31,006 nucleotides of DNA from JBFHQE01 sp041592335 (GCA_041592335.1 JBFHQE010000027.1:1-31006), one strand, 5' to 3'; numbered from the stretch's first letter, positions 1 through 8,088 are shown. The notes: generated by a model not told the origin, from the sequence alone. Numbers and translations are program-made.

Positions 1-61
1 GGGCGGGGGAAAGCGCGGCGGTGAGCTTTTCATTGATCATGGCAACGCGTTCTGCAGTCAT
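1..61 (-). CDS. BolA family protein, N-terminus only (runs off the window)
   Basis: The first 20 codons of a minus-strand gene are visible, starting at the ATG at 61-59. They read MTAERVAMINEKLTAALSPA, which matches the N-terminal helix of BolA proteins (a short 'R...I.EKL..AL.P' pattern before the 'DES' core, which lies outside the window). BolA proteins work with monothiol glutaredoxins in iron-sulfur and iron homeostasis, and some bind DNA. The start codon overlaps the yciI stop in a TCAT/ATGA arrangement (58-61), so the two are translationally coupled. BolA following YciI and YciB is a familiar order in Pseudomonas-like genomes, which supports the call. The catalytic or ligand residues cannot be checked because the gene is cut. 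Confidence 0.72.
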   Translation of the reverse strand, partial: MTAERVAMINEKLTAALSPA

Positions 62-360
62 TGTGGAAATACCTTCTTGAACGGTTTAACAATTACGGAC
101 TGGTACACGCCCGCAGCCTGGTATGGATCGGCGGCTGCCCAGGCTTCGGCTTCGGCGAGTGAGGCGAATTCGGCAACAATCAAACTCCCGGAAAAACCCG
201 CTGTTCCAGGATCTTCGCTGTCGATCGCCGGATGCGGGCCGGCAATGATCAATCGGCCTTCATTCTGCAGGGACTGCAGCCGTTCCAAATGGCTCGGGCG
301 CACTGCCAGGCGCTTTTCCAGCGAGCCGGGGGCGTCGGTCGCTATGATTGCGTATAACAC
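58..360 (-). CDS. yciI: YciI family protein
   Basis: This is a 100-residue protein with a ferredoxin-like fold of the YciI family, whose enzymatic role is not firmly established. The start is taken as GTG at 360-358 (MLYAIIATDAPGS...) because the family begins at this residue and because it sits one base after the yciB stop. A longer reading starts inside yciB and is unlikely. Family features are the N-terminal strand LYAIIATD, the ERL.RL..L...GRL..AGPHP segment, and the C-terminal 'AWAAADPY..AGVY' block ending in a strand. The gene is sandwiched without gaps between yciB and bolA, so the three are probably one transcript. Confidence 0.9.
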   Translation of the reverse strand: MLYAIIATDAPGSLEKRLAVRPSHLERLQSLQNEGRLIIAGPHPAIDSEDPGTAGFSGSLIVAEFASLAEAEAWAAADPYQAAGVYQSVIVKPFKKVFPQ

Positions 361-361
361 G

Positions 362-910
362 TCAGGATTCCTCGTTGGCGTTTTCTTTATTGAGGTACTG
401 GGAAATGAAAATGCCTTGTCCAAAGATGAAGGCCAGAGTCAGCCCCATGATGCCGAACAGTTTGAAATTCACCCAGGTGTCTTCCGAATAATTGTAAGCG
501 ACATAGATGTTGACAATGCCCATGGCAATGAAAAACACCACCCAGGCCAGATTAAGCCGGTTCCAAACCGAGCGGGGCGCTGTAATAGCCTGGGACATCA
601 TGCGTTCGGTAAAGGATTTTTCGCCGATGTACTGACTTCCCAGAAAACCGACGGCAAACAGCCAGTAGGCCACGGTCGGTTTCCATTTGAAAAAGGTCGG
701 ATCATCAAACACCAGCGTCATCCCGCCGAACAGCATGACGATCAACAGAACCAGCAATTGGGATTTTTTCAGTTCGCGGGTGAAATACCAGTAGCTGCCT
801 ACCTGGATCATGGTCGCGACAATCACCACCACTGTCGCCGTGTAAAACCCGTAGAGTTTGTACGCGATGAAGAAAAGAATAACGGGAATGAGGTCGTAAA
901 AATGTTTCAT
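362..910 (-). CDS. yciB: YciB/IspZ inner membrane protein (septation protein A family)
   Basis: This is a 182-residue integral membrane protein of the YciB (IspZ) family, which affects cell-envelope synthesis and septation and interacts with elongasome and divisome proteins in E. coli and Shigella. The sequence starts MKHFYDLIPVILFFIAYKLYG, typical of the family, and has about five hydrophobic segments (roughly residues 5-20, 23-42, 50-67, 77-95, 118-138 and 150-170). The FFKWKPTVAYWLFA block is a hallmark. The stop lies one base before the yciI start. The gene is divergent from the PHP gene across a 119-base gap that should hold both promoters. No clear minus-strand promoter was recognised there. 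Confidence 0.93.
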   Translation of the reverse strand: MKHFYDLIPVILFFIAYKLYGFYTATVVVIVATMIQVGSYWYFTRELKKSQLLVLLIVMLFGGMTLVFDDPTFFKWKPTVAYWLFAVGFLGSQYIGEKSFTERMMSQAITAPRSVWNRLNLAWVVFFIAMGIVNIYVAYNYSEDTWVNFKLFGIMGLTLAFIFGQGIFISQYLNKENANEES

Positions 911-1017
911 GCGGTCAATGCAAACTGCAAATTACTGTCGTTGGGGCGCAATGGTACATGATTTAACAGACAAGACCTATGGCGGATTGTTCCGGGCCCA
1001 AAGGGGCGTAATTGCGG

Positions 1018-1023
1018 TAGAAT
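1018..1023 (+). promoter_or_regulatory. Candidate -10 hexamer (TAGAAT) for a leaderless rnm mRNA
   Basis: TAGAAT ends six bases before the ATG at 1030, so transcription would begin at or next to the A of the start codon. There is no Shine-Dalgarno sequence before this ATG. No convincing -35 box is seen at 16-18 bases upstream, which weakens the call. The same geometry occurs before 19970 and 29099. Confidence 0.35.
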
Positions 1024-1029
1024 GGCACG

Positions 1030-1872
1030 ATGACCGTTGAATTTGACCTTCATTCCCACTCCCTGGCCTCGGACGGCACGTTGTCGCCGACGGCGCTGGT
1101 GCAACGCGCGGCCGAGGCCGGGATTCAGTCCCTGGCGCTGACCGACCACGACACCACCGATGGTATCGAGGAAGCACAGGTGGCCGCGCAATCGGCGGGA
1201 CTCAGGCTCATTCCCGGCGTGGAAATCTCCGTGACCTGGGAACGGCAGACGGTGCACATCGTCGGGCTCAACGTGTCCATCGATAACCCTGAACTGCAGG
1301 CCGGTTTGCTCAGTCTGCAGGGGTTTCGCGACTGGCGGGCCGAGGAAATCGGTCGGCGGCTGGAAAAGGCGGGCATTATGGATACCTATCCCGAAGCCCG
1401 TGCCAGGGCGCAGGGTAGGATCGTGTCGCGAACCCATTTCGCACATGTACTGGTGCAGCGGGGGTATGCCAGGGATGTGCGCCAGGTCTTCAAAAAGTAT
1501 CTGGTAAACAATAAGCCCGGCTTTGTCTCGGGCGAATGGGCCGCGCTGGAAGATGCGGTCAACTGGATTACCGGTGCCGGTGGCCAGGCGGTTATTGCGC
1601 ATCCGGCGCGCTATCGCCTGACCGCGACCAAGCTCAAGCGACTGATCGGCGAGTTTGCCGAGTGTGGCGGTGAGGGGATGGAGGTCGTCTCGGGCAGCCA
1701 CACACTGGATGACGTAGGGCGCATGGCCGCCATAGCCCGAACCACCGGCATGAAAGCTTCCAGTGGGTCCGATTATCACGGCCCTGAAAACCCCTGGTTG
1801 GAGCTGGGCCGGTTACCGGCCTTACCCGATGACCTTACCCCGATCTGGCAGGGCTGGGCCTGCGCGGCATGA
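1030..1872 (+). CDS. rnm: PHP-domain RNase AM-like 5'-3' exoribonuclease
   Basis: This 280-residue PHP (polymerase and histidinol phosphatase) protein is of the YciV/TrpH type. In E. coli the homologue is RNase AM, a 5'-3' exonuclease that finishes rRNA 5' ends and also acts on short RNA and 3',5'-bisphosphonucleotides. Metal-binding motifs are in order: HSHSLASDG (H8, H10, D15), LTDHDTTDG (about 38-45), PGVEIS (E65), HIVGL (H76), a central AHPARY and a C-terminal GSDYHG. Length is normal for the family. The start is supported by the motif being only seven residues in, with no ribosome-binding site visible. The stop overlaps the yciO start (ATGA at 1869-1872), matching the common rnm-yciO pairing. 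Confidence 0.9.
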   Translation: MTVEFDLHSHSLASDGTLSPTALVQRAAEAGIQSLALTDHDTTDGIEEAQVAAQSAGLRLIPGVEISVTWERQTVHIVGLNVSIDNPELQAGLLSLQGFRDWRAEEIGRRLEKAGIMDTYPEARARAQGRIVSRTHFAHVLVQRGYARDVRQVFKKYLVNNKPGFVSGEWAALEDAVNWITGAGGQAVIAHPARYRLTATKLKRLIGEFAECGGEGMEVVSGSHTLDDVGRMAAIARTTGMKASSGSDYHGPENPWLELGRLPALPDDLTPIWQGWACAA

Positions 1873-2483
1873 GCCAGTTCTTTGAGCTTCATCCCGACAA
1901 CCCACAACCGCGACTGATCAAACAGGCCGTGGCAATTGTGCGTGAGGGCGGCATAATCGCCTATCCGACGGATTCCAGTTACGCATTGGGCTGCCATATC
2001 GGGGACAAGAGCGCCATGGAACGGATTCGTCGCATTCGGCAGCTGGATGACAAGCACGATTTCACGCTGGTGTGTCGTGATCTGTCTGAAATCAGCAACT
2101 ACGCAAAAATGGACAATACGGCTTTCCGCTTGTTGAAGGCTTACACGCCCGGTCCTTTCACCTTTATCTTCAAGGCGACGCATGAAGTGCCGCGCCGCTT
2201 GCAGCATCCCAAAAAGAAAACCATCGGTATTCGCTTGCCGGATCACAGCATCGCCCAGGCCTTGCTGGAGGAACTCGGCGAACCCATGATGAGCAGTACC
2301 CTGCAATTACCCGGACGTGATTTTGCCGAAACCGAAGCCTGGGAAATTCGTGAGCGTATCGATCATTGCGTGGATGTGATCATCGAGGGTGGCGCCTGCA
2401 GCCCGGAACCCACCACGATCGTGGACATGAGTGGCAGTGCGCCGGAGATCATCCGTCAGGGGCAGGGTGAGATCGAGATCTGA
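1869..2483 (+). CDS. yciO: YciO family protein (Sua5/YrdC/YciO fold)
   Basis: This 204-residue protein of the Sua5/YrdC/YciO superfamily binds nucleotide and double-stranded RNA. Sua5/TsaC members make threonylcarbamoyl-adenylate for tRNA t6A, while the YciO branch has a less certain role. The call to YciO rather than TsaC rests on the family pattern AYPTDSSYALGC near residue 33, followed by RIRQLDDKHDFTLVCRDLSE and TPGPFTFIFKATHEVPRR, and on the neighbouring rnm. It is the second gene of the coupled run: its start overlaps rnm by four bases and its stop shares one base with the next start (TGATG). Confidence 0.93.
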   Translation: MSQFFELHPDNPQPRLIKQAVAIVREGGIIAYPTDSSYALGCHIGDKSAMERIRRIRQLDDKHDFTLVCRDLSEISNYAKMDNTAFRLLKAYTPGPFTFIFKATHEVPRRLQHPKKKTIGIRLPDHSIAQALLEELGEPMMSSTLQLPGRDFAETEAWEIRERIDHCVDVIIEGGACSPEPTTIVDMSGSAPEIIRQGQGEIEI

Positions 2484-3187
2484 TGGTTGAACTCAACATA
2501 ATCCAGAAAATCGCGGTCTGGCTGGTGCCAGTATTACTGGCGATCACGGTGCACGAAGTCGCGCATGGCTATGTGGCGCGCCGCTTCGGCGATACCACGG
2601 CCTATATGCTGGGGCGCCTGACGTTAAATCCCTTCAAGCATATCGATCCGGTGGGCACGGTTCTGGTGCCTGCCTTCATGATTCTCACAATCGGCATTGC
2701 ATTTGGATGGGCAAAACCGGTTCCCGTTAATTTCAGTCATCTACGAAACCCAAAACGTGATATGGCAATTGTTGCGGTGGCTGGTCCTGCAGTGAATTTG
2801 ATCATGGCCATTCTCTGGGCAGTAATTGCGGGAGTGGCCATGAGATTAGTGCAAGCGCAACTGAGTTTTCTGGAGCCTCTGGTGCTGATGGGAGTCGCTG
2901 GAATTTTCATTAACACGGTTTTAATGGTGCTGAACCTGATTCCGATTCCGCCCCTGGACGGTGGGCGGGTCGCGGTGGGTCTGTTGCCCGGTAAATGGGC
3001 CTGGTACCTCAGTCGCGTAGAACCCTACGGTATCTGGATTTTGGTCGTGATGATCATAACGGGGGTCCTGGGCTTGATAATTTGGCCTAGTTTATTGTTC
3101 ATGCTTAAAATACTGGCACCGATAACAAGTATCCCTTTGTTTAACATATTCAGAATTTTGAATAGCCTCGGAGTGCCTTTTGGATAG
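2483..3187 (+). CDS. Site-2 protease (M50) family intramembrane metalloprotease
   Basis: This is a 234-residue polytopic zinc protease homologue of the short bacterial M50 group (no PDZ domain). The HExxH motif is H24-E25-x-x-H28 in the first membrane helix, and the second metal site is the NLIPIPPLDGGR block with D159. About five or six hydrophobic segments are present. Members of this group lie beside trpS and scpAB in many proteobacteria, but substrates are generally unknown. The middle part (about 2690-3170) is visibly more AT-rich than neighbouring genes. The start shares its A with the yciO stop. The stop overlaps trpS by eight bases. Confidence 0.93.
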   Translation: MVELNIIQKIAVWLVPVLLAITVHEVAHGYVARRFGDTTAYMLGRLTLNPFKHIDPVGTVLVPAFMILTIGIAFGWAKPVPVNFSHLRNPKRDMAIVAVAGPAVNLIMAILWAVIAGVAMRLVQAQLSFLEPLVLMGVAGIFINTVLMVLNLIPIPPLDGGRVAVGLLPGKWAWYLSRVEPYGIWILVVMIITGVLGLIIWPSLLFMLKILAPITSIPLFNIFRILNSLGVPFG

Positions 3188-4403
3188 TAAAAATCCTGTT
3201 CCACACATTGGCCGCGTCCTGTCAGGTATGCGGCCCACCGGTCAACTGCATCTCGGCCATTACCATGGCGTGTTACAAAACTGGGTCAAACTGCAGCATG
3301 AATACGACTGCTTTTTCTTTGTGGCCGACTGGCATGCGTTGACCACGCACTACGAGGATACCAGCGGCATTGCGAGCTCGGTCTGGGATATGGTGATCGA
3401 CTGGCTGTCGGCGGGCGTCAATCCCGGGGCGGCCAAACTCTTTATCCAGTCGCGCGTGCCCGAGCATGCGGAGCTGCATCTGCTGCTGTCCATGGTGACA
3501 CCGCTGGGCTGGCTGGAGCGCGTCCCGACCTACAAGGATCAGCAGGAAAAGCTCAAGGAGAAAGACCTGTCGACCTATGGCTTCCTCGGTTATCCGCTGT
3601 TACAGAGCGCGGACATCCTGATCTATCGTGCGAACGGGGTGCCGGTTGGCGAAGACCAGGTGGCGCATGTCGAACTCACGCGCGAGGTCGCGCGACGGTT
3701 TAACCACCTGTACGGTCGTGAACCCGGCTTCGAAGAAAAAGCCGAGGCTGCCGTAAAGAAAATGGGCAAGAAAAGTGCAAAGCTTTACAAAGAGTTACGA
3801 CGTAAATATCAGGAACAAGGTGAGCATGAGGCATTGAATGTCGCGCGCGCCTTGCTTGATGACCAGCAGAATCTGTCGTTGGGCGACCGCGAGCGTTTGT
3901 TTGGTTATCTCGAAGGCGGTGGGCGCATTATTCTGCCAGAACCGCACGCATTGTTGACGCCTGCCTCCAAGATGCCGGGGCTGGATGGCCAGAAGATGTC
4001 CAAGTCCTACAACAACACCATCTCGTTGCGCGAGGAGCCGGACAGCCTGGCCGAAAAGCTCAAGAAGATGCCTACCGATCCCGCGCGCGTGCGGCGCAAT
4101 GATCCAGGTACGCCGGAGAAATGTCCGGTGTGGCAGCTGCACGAGGTGTACAGCGATGAGCAGCGCAAGGCCTGGGTACAGGAGGGCTGTACCTCGGCCG
4201 GCATCGGCTGCATTGAATGCAAACAGCCGGTCATCGATGCGATCCAGGCGGAGCTTGAGCCGATCCGTGCGCGCTCTGTCGAGTATGTGCAGAACGCCGA
4301 CCTGGTACGCAACATTCTCGAGGAAGGTTGCGATGAGGCACGCGATGTCGCTCGTGATACTTTAAGTGAAGTTCGTGCCGCAATGGGATTGAATTACAAG
4401 TAA
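3180..4403 (+). CDS. trpS: Tryptophanyl-tRNA synthetase, long form with C-x21-C-x6-C-x2-C motif
   Basis: This class I aminoacyl-tRNA synthetase charges tRNA-Trp. Seen: the HIGH-like HLGH at 24-27, the GEDQ block at 157-160 and KMSKS at 272-276. It has 407 residues against about 334 in E. coli; the extra part is a charged insertion around 183-255 before KMSKS, as in some other proteobacterial TrpRS. C315, C337, C344 and C347 form a pattern one residue short of the Thermotoga TrpRS [4Fe-4S] site in the anticodon-binding region. The start is TTG at 3180, chosen because GGAG at 3170-3173 lies six bases upstream and no ATG or GTG fits before the GMRPTGQLHLGH motif. It overlaps the protease gene by eight bases. 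Confidence 0.96.
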   Translation: MDSKNPVPHIGRVLSGMRPTGQLHLGHYHGVLQNWVKLQHEYDCFFFVADWHALTTHYEDTSGIASSVWDMVIDWLSAGVNPGAAKLFIQSRVPEHAELHLLLSMVTPLGWLERVPTYKDQQEKLKEKDLSTYGFLGYPLLQSADILIYRANGVPVGEDQVAHVELTREVARRFNHLYGREPGFEEKAEAAVKKMGKKSAKLYKELRRKYQEQGEHEALNVARALLDDQQNLSLGDRERLFGYLEGGGRIILPEPHALLTPASKMPGLDGQKMSKSYNNTISLREEPDSLAEKLKKMPTDPARVRRNDPGTPEKCPVWQLHEVYSDEQRKAWVQEGCTSAGIGCIECKQPVIDAIQAELEPIRARSVEYVQNADLVRNILEEGCDEARDVARDTLSEVRAAMGLNYK

Positions 4404-4484
4404 AAAATATAATCCGGCAAGCTGTAGGATTTTCCAGTAGAATCAGGCAACTGCCATTCGATTGTCATAGAAATAACGAGACGC

Positions 4485-5372
4485 ATGAGCGAAACCCAGA
4501 CAGCGCCAAAATCCACCGCGGACAATCCTCAACAGACCGAAATGCCCTTCGCCGTTGTACTGGGTGAGCCCTACACCCAGTTGCCGCAGGATCTCTATAT
4601 TCCGCCGGATGCGCTGGAAGTCTTTCTGGAAGCCTTCGAGGGGCCACTCGATCTGCTGCTCTACCTGATCCGTCGCCAAAACCTGGATGTGCTGAATATC
4701 CCGGTCGCGGAAATCACCCGCCAGTACATGGACTACATCGGCATGATGCAGGAGCTGCGACTGGAAGTGGCGGCTGAATACCTGGTCATGGCCGCCATGC
4801 TGGCCGAGATCAAATCCCGCATGTTGTTGCCCCGTCCGGTTGAGGACGACATGGATGAGGACGATCCGCGTGCCGAGCTGGTGCGTCGGCTGCAGGAATA
4901 CGAGCGCTACAAGCAGGCGGCCGAGGACATCGATGAGTTACCGCGCATGCAGCGTGATTTGTTGCCCTGTTCGGTGCCAGCGCCCGAGCGACAGCAAGCC
5001 CAGACTTTTCCCGACGTCGAGCTGAAAGAAATTCTCCTGGCGTTCAAAGATGTGCTGAAGCGCGCCGAGATGTTCAAGCACCACCAGATCACCATGGAGC
5101 CGCTGTCGGTTCGTGAGCGCATGTCCGGTATTCTGAATCTTGTCAGCGCAGACGAATTTCTGGATTTCACCCAGCTGTTCACCATCGAGGAAGGGCGCAT
5201 GGGTGTGGTTGTAACCTTTCTGGCTGTGCTGGAACTGATCAAGGAATCACTGCTGGAAATGATCCAGGCCGAGCCCTTTGCCGCGATTTACGTGAAGGCG
5301 CGCGGTGCGCAGCTGCATAAGGAAATCCAGTACGAAGATGAACTCCCGGCGGACAAGGCCGCGGAAGCCTGA
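4485..5372 (+). CDS. scpA: Segregation and condensation protein A
   Basis: This 295-residue kleisin subunit bridges the SMC dimer in the chromosome-segregation condensin together with ScpB. The N-terminal helical domain has the family block EAFEGPLDLLLYLIRRQNLD followed by IPVAEITRQYM and AAEYLVMAAMLAEIKSRMLLP (about residues 50-115). The acidic middle and the C-terminal winged-helix region (about 175-275) complete it. About 45 residues precede the first conserved block, as is common in gammaproteobacterial ScpA. The 81-base gap after trpS contains TAGAAT at 4438-4443 but no clear -35, so a private promoter is uncertain. The scpA-scpB-rluB order is standard. Confidence 0.95.
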   Translation: MSETQTAPKSTADNPQQTEMPFAVVLGEPYTQLPQDLYIPPDALEVFLEAFEGPLDLLLYLIRRQNLDVLNIPVAEITRQYMDYIGMMQELRLEVAAEYLVMAAMLAEIKSRMLLPRPVEDDMDEDDPRAELVRRLQEYERYKQAAEDIDELPRMQRDLLPCSVPAPERQQAQTFPDVELKEILLAFKDVLKRAEMFKHHQITMEPLSVRERMSGILNLVSADEFLDFTQLFTIEEGRMGVVVTFLAVLELIKESLLEMIQAEPFAAIYVKARGAQLHKEIQYEDELPADKAAEA

Positions 5373-5391
5373 TCGAGATTGAGTTGGATTT

Positions 5392-6087
5392 ATGAGCGAT
5401 ATACCCGTAAAGAATATTCTGGAAGCGGCATTGCTCGCCGCTGGCCGTCCCCTGACGCTGGAGCAGATGCAGGGCCTGTTTGACCTGACCGAGCAGCCGG
5501 AGAAGGGCGCCTTGCGCGAGGCATTGGACGAGCTTTCCAGCGACTACGAGGTGCGTGGACTGGAGCTCAAGGAGGTTGCCAGTGGTTGGCGTATCCAGGT
5601 CCGCAAGGACATGACCCAATGGGTGTCGCGTCTGTGGGAAGAGCGTCCCGCCAAATATACCCGTGCGTTTCTCGAAACCCTGGCGATCATTGCCTACCGG
5701 CAGCCGATTACACGCGGTGAGATTGAAAACATTCGCGGTGTTTCCGTCAGCACCAACATTATGAAGTCGTTGCAGGAACGCGAGTGGGTTCGCGTTGTTG
5801 GCCATCGGGATGTTCCTGGGCGGCCGGCGATGTATGGCACCACCCGGGAATTCCTGGATTACTTCAACCTGAAATCGCTGGATGAGTTGCCCACACTGGC
5901 GGAATTGCGCGATATCGATTCCATCAATGTCGAACTGGATCTGGGTGTGCCGGGGCAATTCTCCGCCGACCAGGAAGCGGCTGACCTGGATATCACGGCC
6001 ATGCCCAACGACAGCGATATTGTCGCGCATATTCCGCTGGCAGTTGAGCAAGACGCCTCGGGCGACACTTCTCAAACACTTCACTAA
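5392..6087 (+). CDS. scpB: Segregation and condensation protein B
   Basis: This 231-residue protein has tandem winged-helix domains and dimerises on ScpA in the SMC-ScpAB condensin. The conserved run LETLAIIAYRQPITRGEIE (about residues 95-113) and the following IRGVSVSTNIMKSLQEREWV are diagnostic. The C-terminal 40 residues are acidic and variable. It begins 19 bases after scpA and ends three bases before rluB, so the genes are almost certainly co-transcribed. No strong ribosome-binding site precedes either start. Confidence 0.95.
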   Translation: MSDIPVKNILEAALLAAGRPLTLEQMQGLFDLTEQPEKGALREALDELSSDYEVRGLELKEVASGWRIQVRKDMTQWVSRLWEERPAKYTRAFLETLAIIAYRQPITRGEIENIRGVSVSTNIMKSLQEREWVRVVGHRDVPGRPAMYGTTREFLDYFNLKSLDELPTLAELRDIDSINVELDLGVPGQFSADQEAADLDITAMPNDSDIVAHIPLAVEQDASGDTSQTLH

Positions 6088-6090
6088 ACC

Positions 6091-6900
6091 ATGGCCGAAC
6101 GTCTGCAGAAAGTCCTTGCGCAAATGGGGCTGGGATCGCGCCGCGCCATCGAGCAATGGATTCGGGATGGCCGCATTCTGGTCAATGGCGAAACCGCCCA
6201 GCTGGGTGTCACGGTCGATGCGAACGACAAGATCAAGGTCGATGGCAAGCCGGTGTCGCTGGCGCGCGTGGCCACGGCCCAACCCCGGGTCATTATCTAT
6301 AACAAGCCGGAAGGCGAGGTTTGCTCCAAGCAGGATGATCAAAACCGTCCAACGGTATTCGATCACCTGCCTAACCTGACCCAGGGCCGCTGGGTCAATA
6401 TCGGCCGTCTGGATGTGAACACGTCCGGGCTGATTCTGTTTACTACCGATGGCGAACTCGCCAACCGCCTGATGCATCCGTCCTACCAGATCGAGCGAGA
6501 ATATGCGGTGCGTGTGTTTGGCGAAGTGGCTGAAGACACGATCAAGCTGTTGACCCGGGGGGTCGAACTCGAGGACGGAGTGGCTTCATTCACGCGCATT
6601 CTGGATGCCGGTGGACAGGGCCGCAATCACTGGTATCACGTAGTGCTGAACGAAGGGCGTAACCGCGAGGTGCGCCGTCTATGGGAATCCCAGGACGTGC
6701 AGGTCAGCCGCCTGATTCGTCTGCGTTACGGGCCGGTGGAACTGGGGCGTGATGTGCGTCAGGGACGCTGGCGTGATCTCGCTTACGAGGAAATGCGCGC
6801 GCTCTATCAGGCCGTTGATCTGCCAGCACCGGAAAAATCTAAACCCAAATCGAAAAAGCACGTTCGCAAGCACAAGATCCCGCGCAAACATCGCACGTGA
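6091..6900 (+). CDS. rluB: 23S rRNA pseudouridine synthase, RluB type
   Basis: This 269-residue RsuA-family pseudouridine synthase probably modifies U2605 of 23S rRNA (E. coli numbering). An N-terminal S4 RNA-binding domain (about 2-58) is followed by the catalytic domain with the GRLDVNTSGL motif, whose D108 is the expected nucleophile. EGRNREVRR near residue 189 is the second family signature. The tail from about residue 245 is very basic (KSKPKSKKHVRKHK...), as in many RluB proteins, and probably contacts RNA. RluB is preferred over RluE/RluF because of the S4 domain, basic tail and location after scpB. The stop overlaps the next start. Confidence 0.92.
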   Translation: MAERLQKVLAQMGLGSRRAIEQWIRDGRILVNGETAQLGVTVDANDKIKVDGKPVSLARVATAQPRVIIYNKPEGEVCSKQDDQNRPTVFDHLPNLTQGRWVNIGRLDVNTSGLILFTTDGELANRLMHPSYQIEREYAVRVFGEVAEDTIKLLTRGVELEDGVASFTRILDAGGQGRNHWYHVVLNEGRNREVRRLWESQDVQVSRLIRLRYGPVELGRDVRQGRWRDLAYEEMRALYQAVDLPAPEKSKPKSKKHVRKHKIPRKHRT

Positions 6901-7556
6901 CGGCGGTGAAGCTCAATGCACGCTCGTTGCGTGCGGTCTATCAAAGATTGTTCGAAACATACGGCCCGCAACACTGGTGGCCGGGCGATACTCCCTTTGA
7001 AATCATGGTCGGCTCGGTACTGACGCAGAATACCGCCTGGGTTAATGTCGAGCGCGCCATTCAGAATTTGAAAGCAGAGCAAGCCTTGTCTGCGGAAAAG
7101 ATACTGGCGACGCCGCATGAGCAATTGGCCGAGTGGTTGCGGCCTTCAGGCTATTTCAACATTAAGGCAAAACGGTTGCGCAATTTCTGCGACTGGTACC
7201 TGGCTGGGGGAAAAGAACAGCGCTTGGCAAATCTAGGTACCCAGGACTTGCGTGAGCAGGTGTTGAGCGTGAACGGGGTAGGTCCCGAGACGGCGGATGA
7301 CATACTTCTCTATGCCTTTGAGCGGCCGGTGTTTGTGATCGATGCCTATACCCGACGTTTGTTTTCGCGCCTGGGTATGATTGCCGGCGACGAATCCTAC
7401 GAGTCGCTGCGGCTTGGCTTTGAACGGGCGCTAGGGCCGGATACGCTCTTGTTTAATGAGTACCACGCCCTGATCGTGCGGCACGCCAAGCAGCATTGCA
7501 GTGTCAAACCGCGTTGCGAGCGTTGCTCATTGATCAAACGCTGCAATTTTTCTTAA
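6897..7556 (+). CDS. Endonuclease III-related HhH-GPD DNA glycosylase (COG2231 type)
   Basis: This 219-residue base-excision DNA glycosylase has the helix-hairpin-helix VNGVGPETADDILLYA (125-140), catalytic aspartate D149 in VFVIDAYTRR, and an iron-sulfur cysteine set C201, C207, C210 and C216. The residue matching the EndoIII lyase lysine is E131, so it is expected to act as a monofunctional glycosylase like other COG2231 proteins (for example the MagIII 3-methyladenine glycosylase). The substrate cannot be read from sequence. The start is GTG at 6897, overlapping the rluB stop by four bases. It converges on the hemerythrin-like gene, with only five bases between them. Confidence 0.88.
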   Translation: MTAVKLNARSLRAVYQRLFETYGPQHWWPGDTPFEIMVGSVLTQNTAWVNVERAIQNLKAEQALSAEKILATPHEQLAEWLRPSGYFNIKAKRLRNFCDWYLAGGKEQRLANLGTQDLREQVLSVNGVGPETADDILLYAFERPVFVIDAYTRRLFSRLGMIAGDESYESLRLGFERALGPDTLLFNEYHALIVRHAKQHCSVKPRCERCSLIKRCNFS

Positions 7557-7561
7557 AGCGA

Positions 7562-7996
7562 TTACGCGGCTGGTGAAGTCGGTAGCTGTTCACGCATGCG
7601 AGGAAAAAGCTTATTGCTTTCCAGCTCCATATGTTTCCTGATCTCATCGAACATGTGCCATGTTTCACGTTCAAGGGCCTGGTCGCTGGATGCCGAGCGC
7701 TGGGGGTTATGCCAACGCGCGCGGTTGCTGCTGCACAGCTTGAGTAACTGGGCTGAGTGGTTCTGCGATAACCCCGCGAGTCGATTTAATGCCTGGTCAT
7801 TATTCTCGAGCATGGTCGGGAACAGGGTGGTATCTTCCCGGATAAGTTGCGTGTTGATCTTGTCATTCAGTAAATCAATCAGTTCATTCACAATTGGATT
7901 ATTCCATAACGCTTTTTTCTCAATCAGCGCTTCCAGGACCTGGCATAAGTCTGTGATTTCCCGGTTGCGTCGAACATATTCATCCAGCTCGTACAT
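7562..7996 (-). CDS. Hemerythrin-like (HHE) protein with an incomplete metal site
   Basis: This 144-residue, all-helical protein has the two-fold HHE-domain layout. The second half keeps H80 and the HxxxE pair H122/E126 followed by LFP. The first half has the matching LFP (58-60) and E54, but Q50 stands where the histidine is expected, and the N-terminal helix has no histidine in the usual place (RRNRE, 9-13). So it has fewer ligands than a diiron hemerythrin. It could bind a single metal, use other residues, or be structural. The start is well supported: GGAGG six bases upstream of the ATG at 7996. It is not an RsdA/AlgQ protein by motif, but that family is also a helical bundle of similar length. 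Confidence 0.7.
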   Translation of the reverse strand: MYELDEYVRRNREITDLCQVLEALIEKKALWNNPIVNELIDLLNDKINTQLIREDTTLFPTMLENNDQALNRLAGLSQNHSAQLLKLCSSNRARWHNPQRSASSDQALERETWHMFDEIRKHMELESNKLFPRMREQLPTSPAA

Positions 7997-8088
7997 GGCG
8001 GGCCTCCGGTGATTTTGCGATTTATTTTGTGGTGGGTTTTACAATAATAGACAGGGTTTTTCGGTTTGCTAGCCGGTAGCCGCCGGGA

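Noticed and set aside
77..961. Plus-strand frame of 294 codons
   Set aside because: Antisense to yciI and yciB, which have family motifs and coupled stops and starts.
907..1779. Minus-strand frame of 290 codons
   Set aside because: Antisense to the PHP gene, whose metal-binding motifs are complete.
5239..6477. Long minus-strand open frame (412 codons) opposite scpB and rluB
   Set aside because: It lies wholly antisense to two clearly recognised genes, has no recognisable domain and is a shadow of GC-rich codons.
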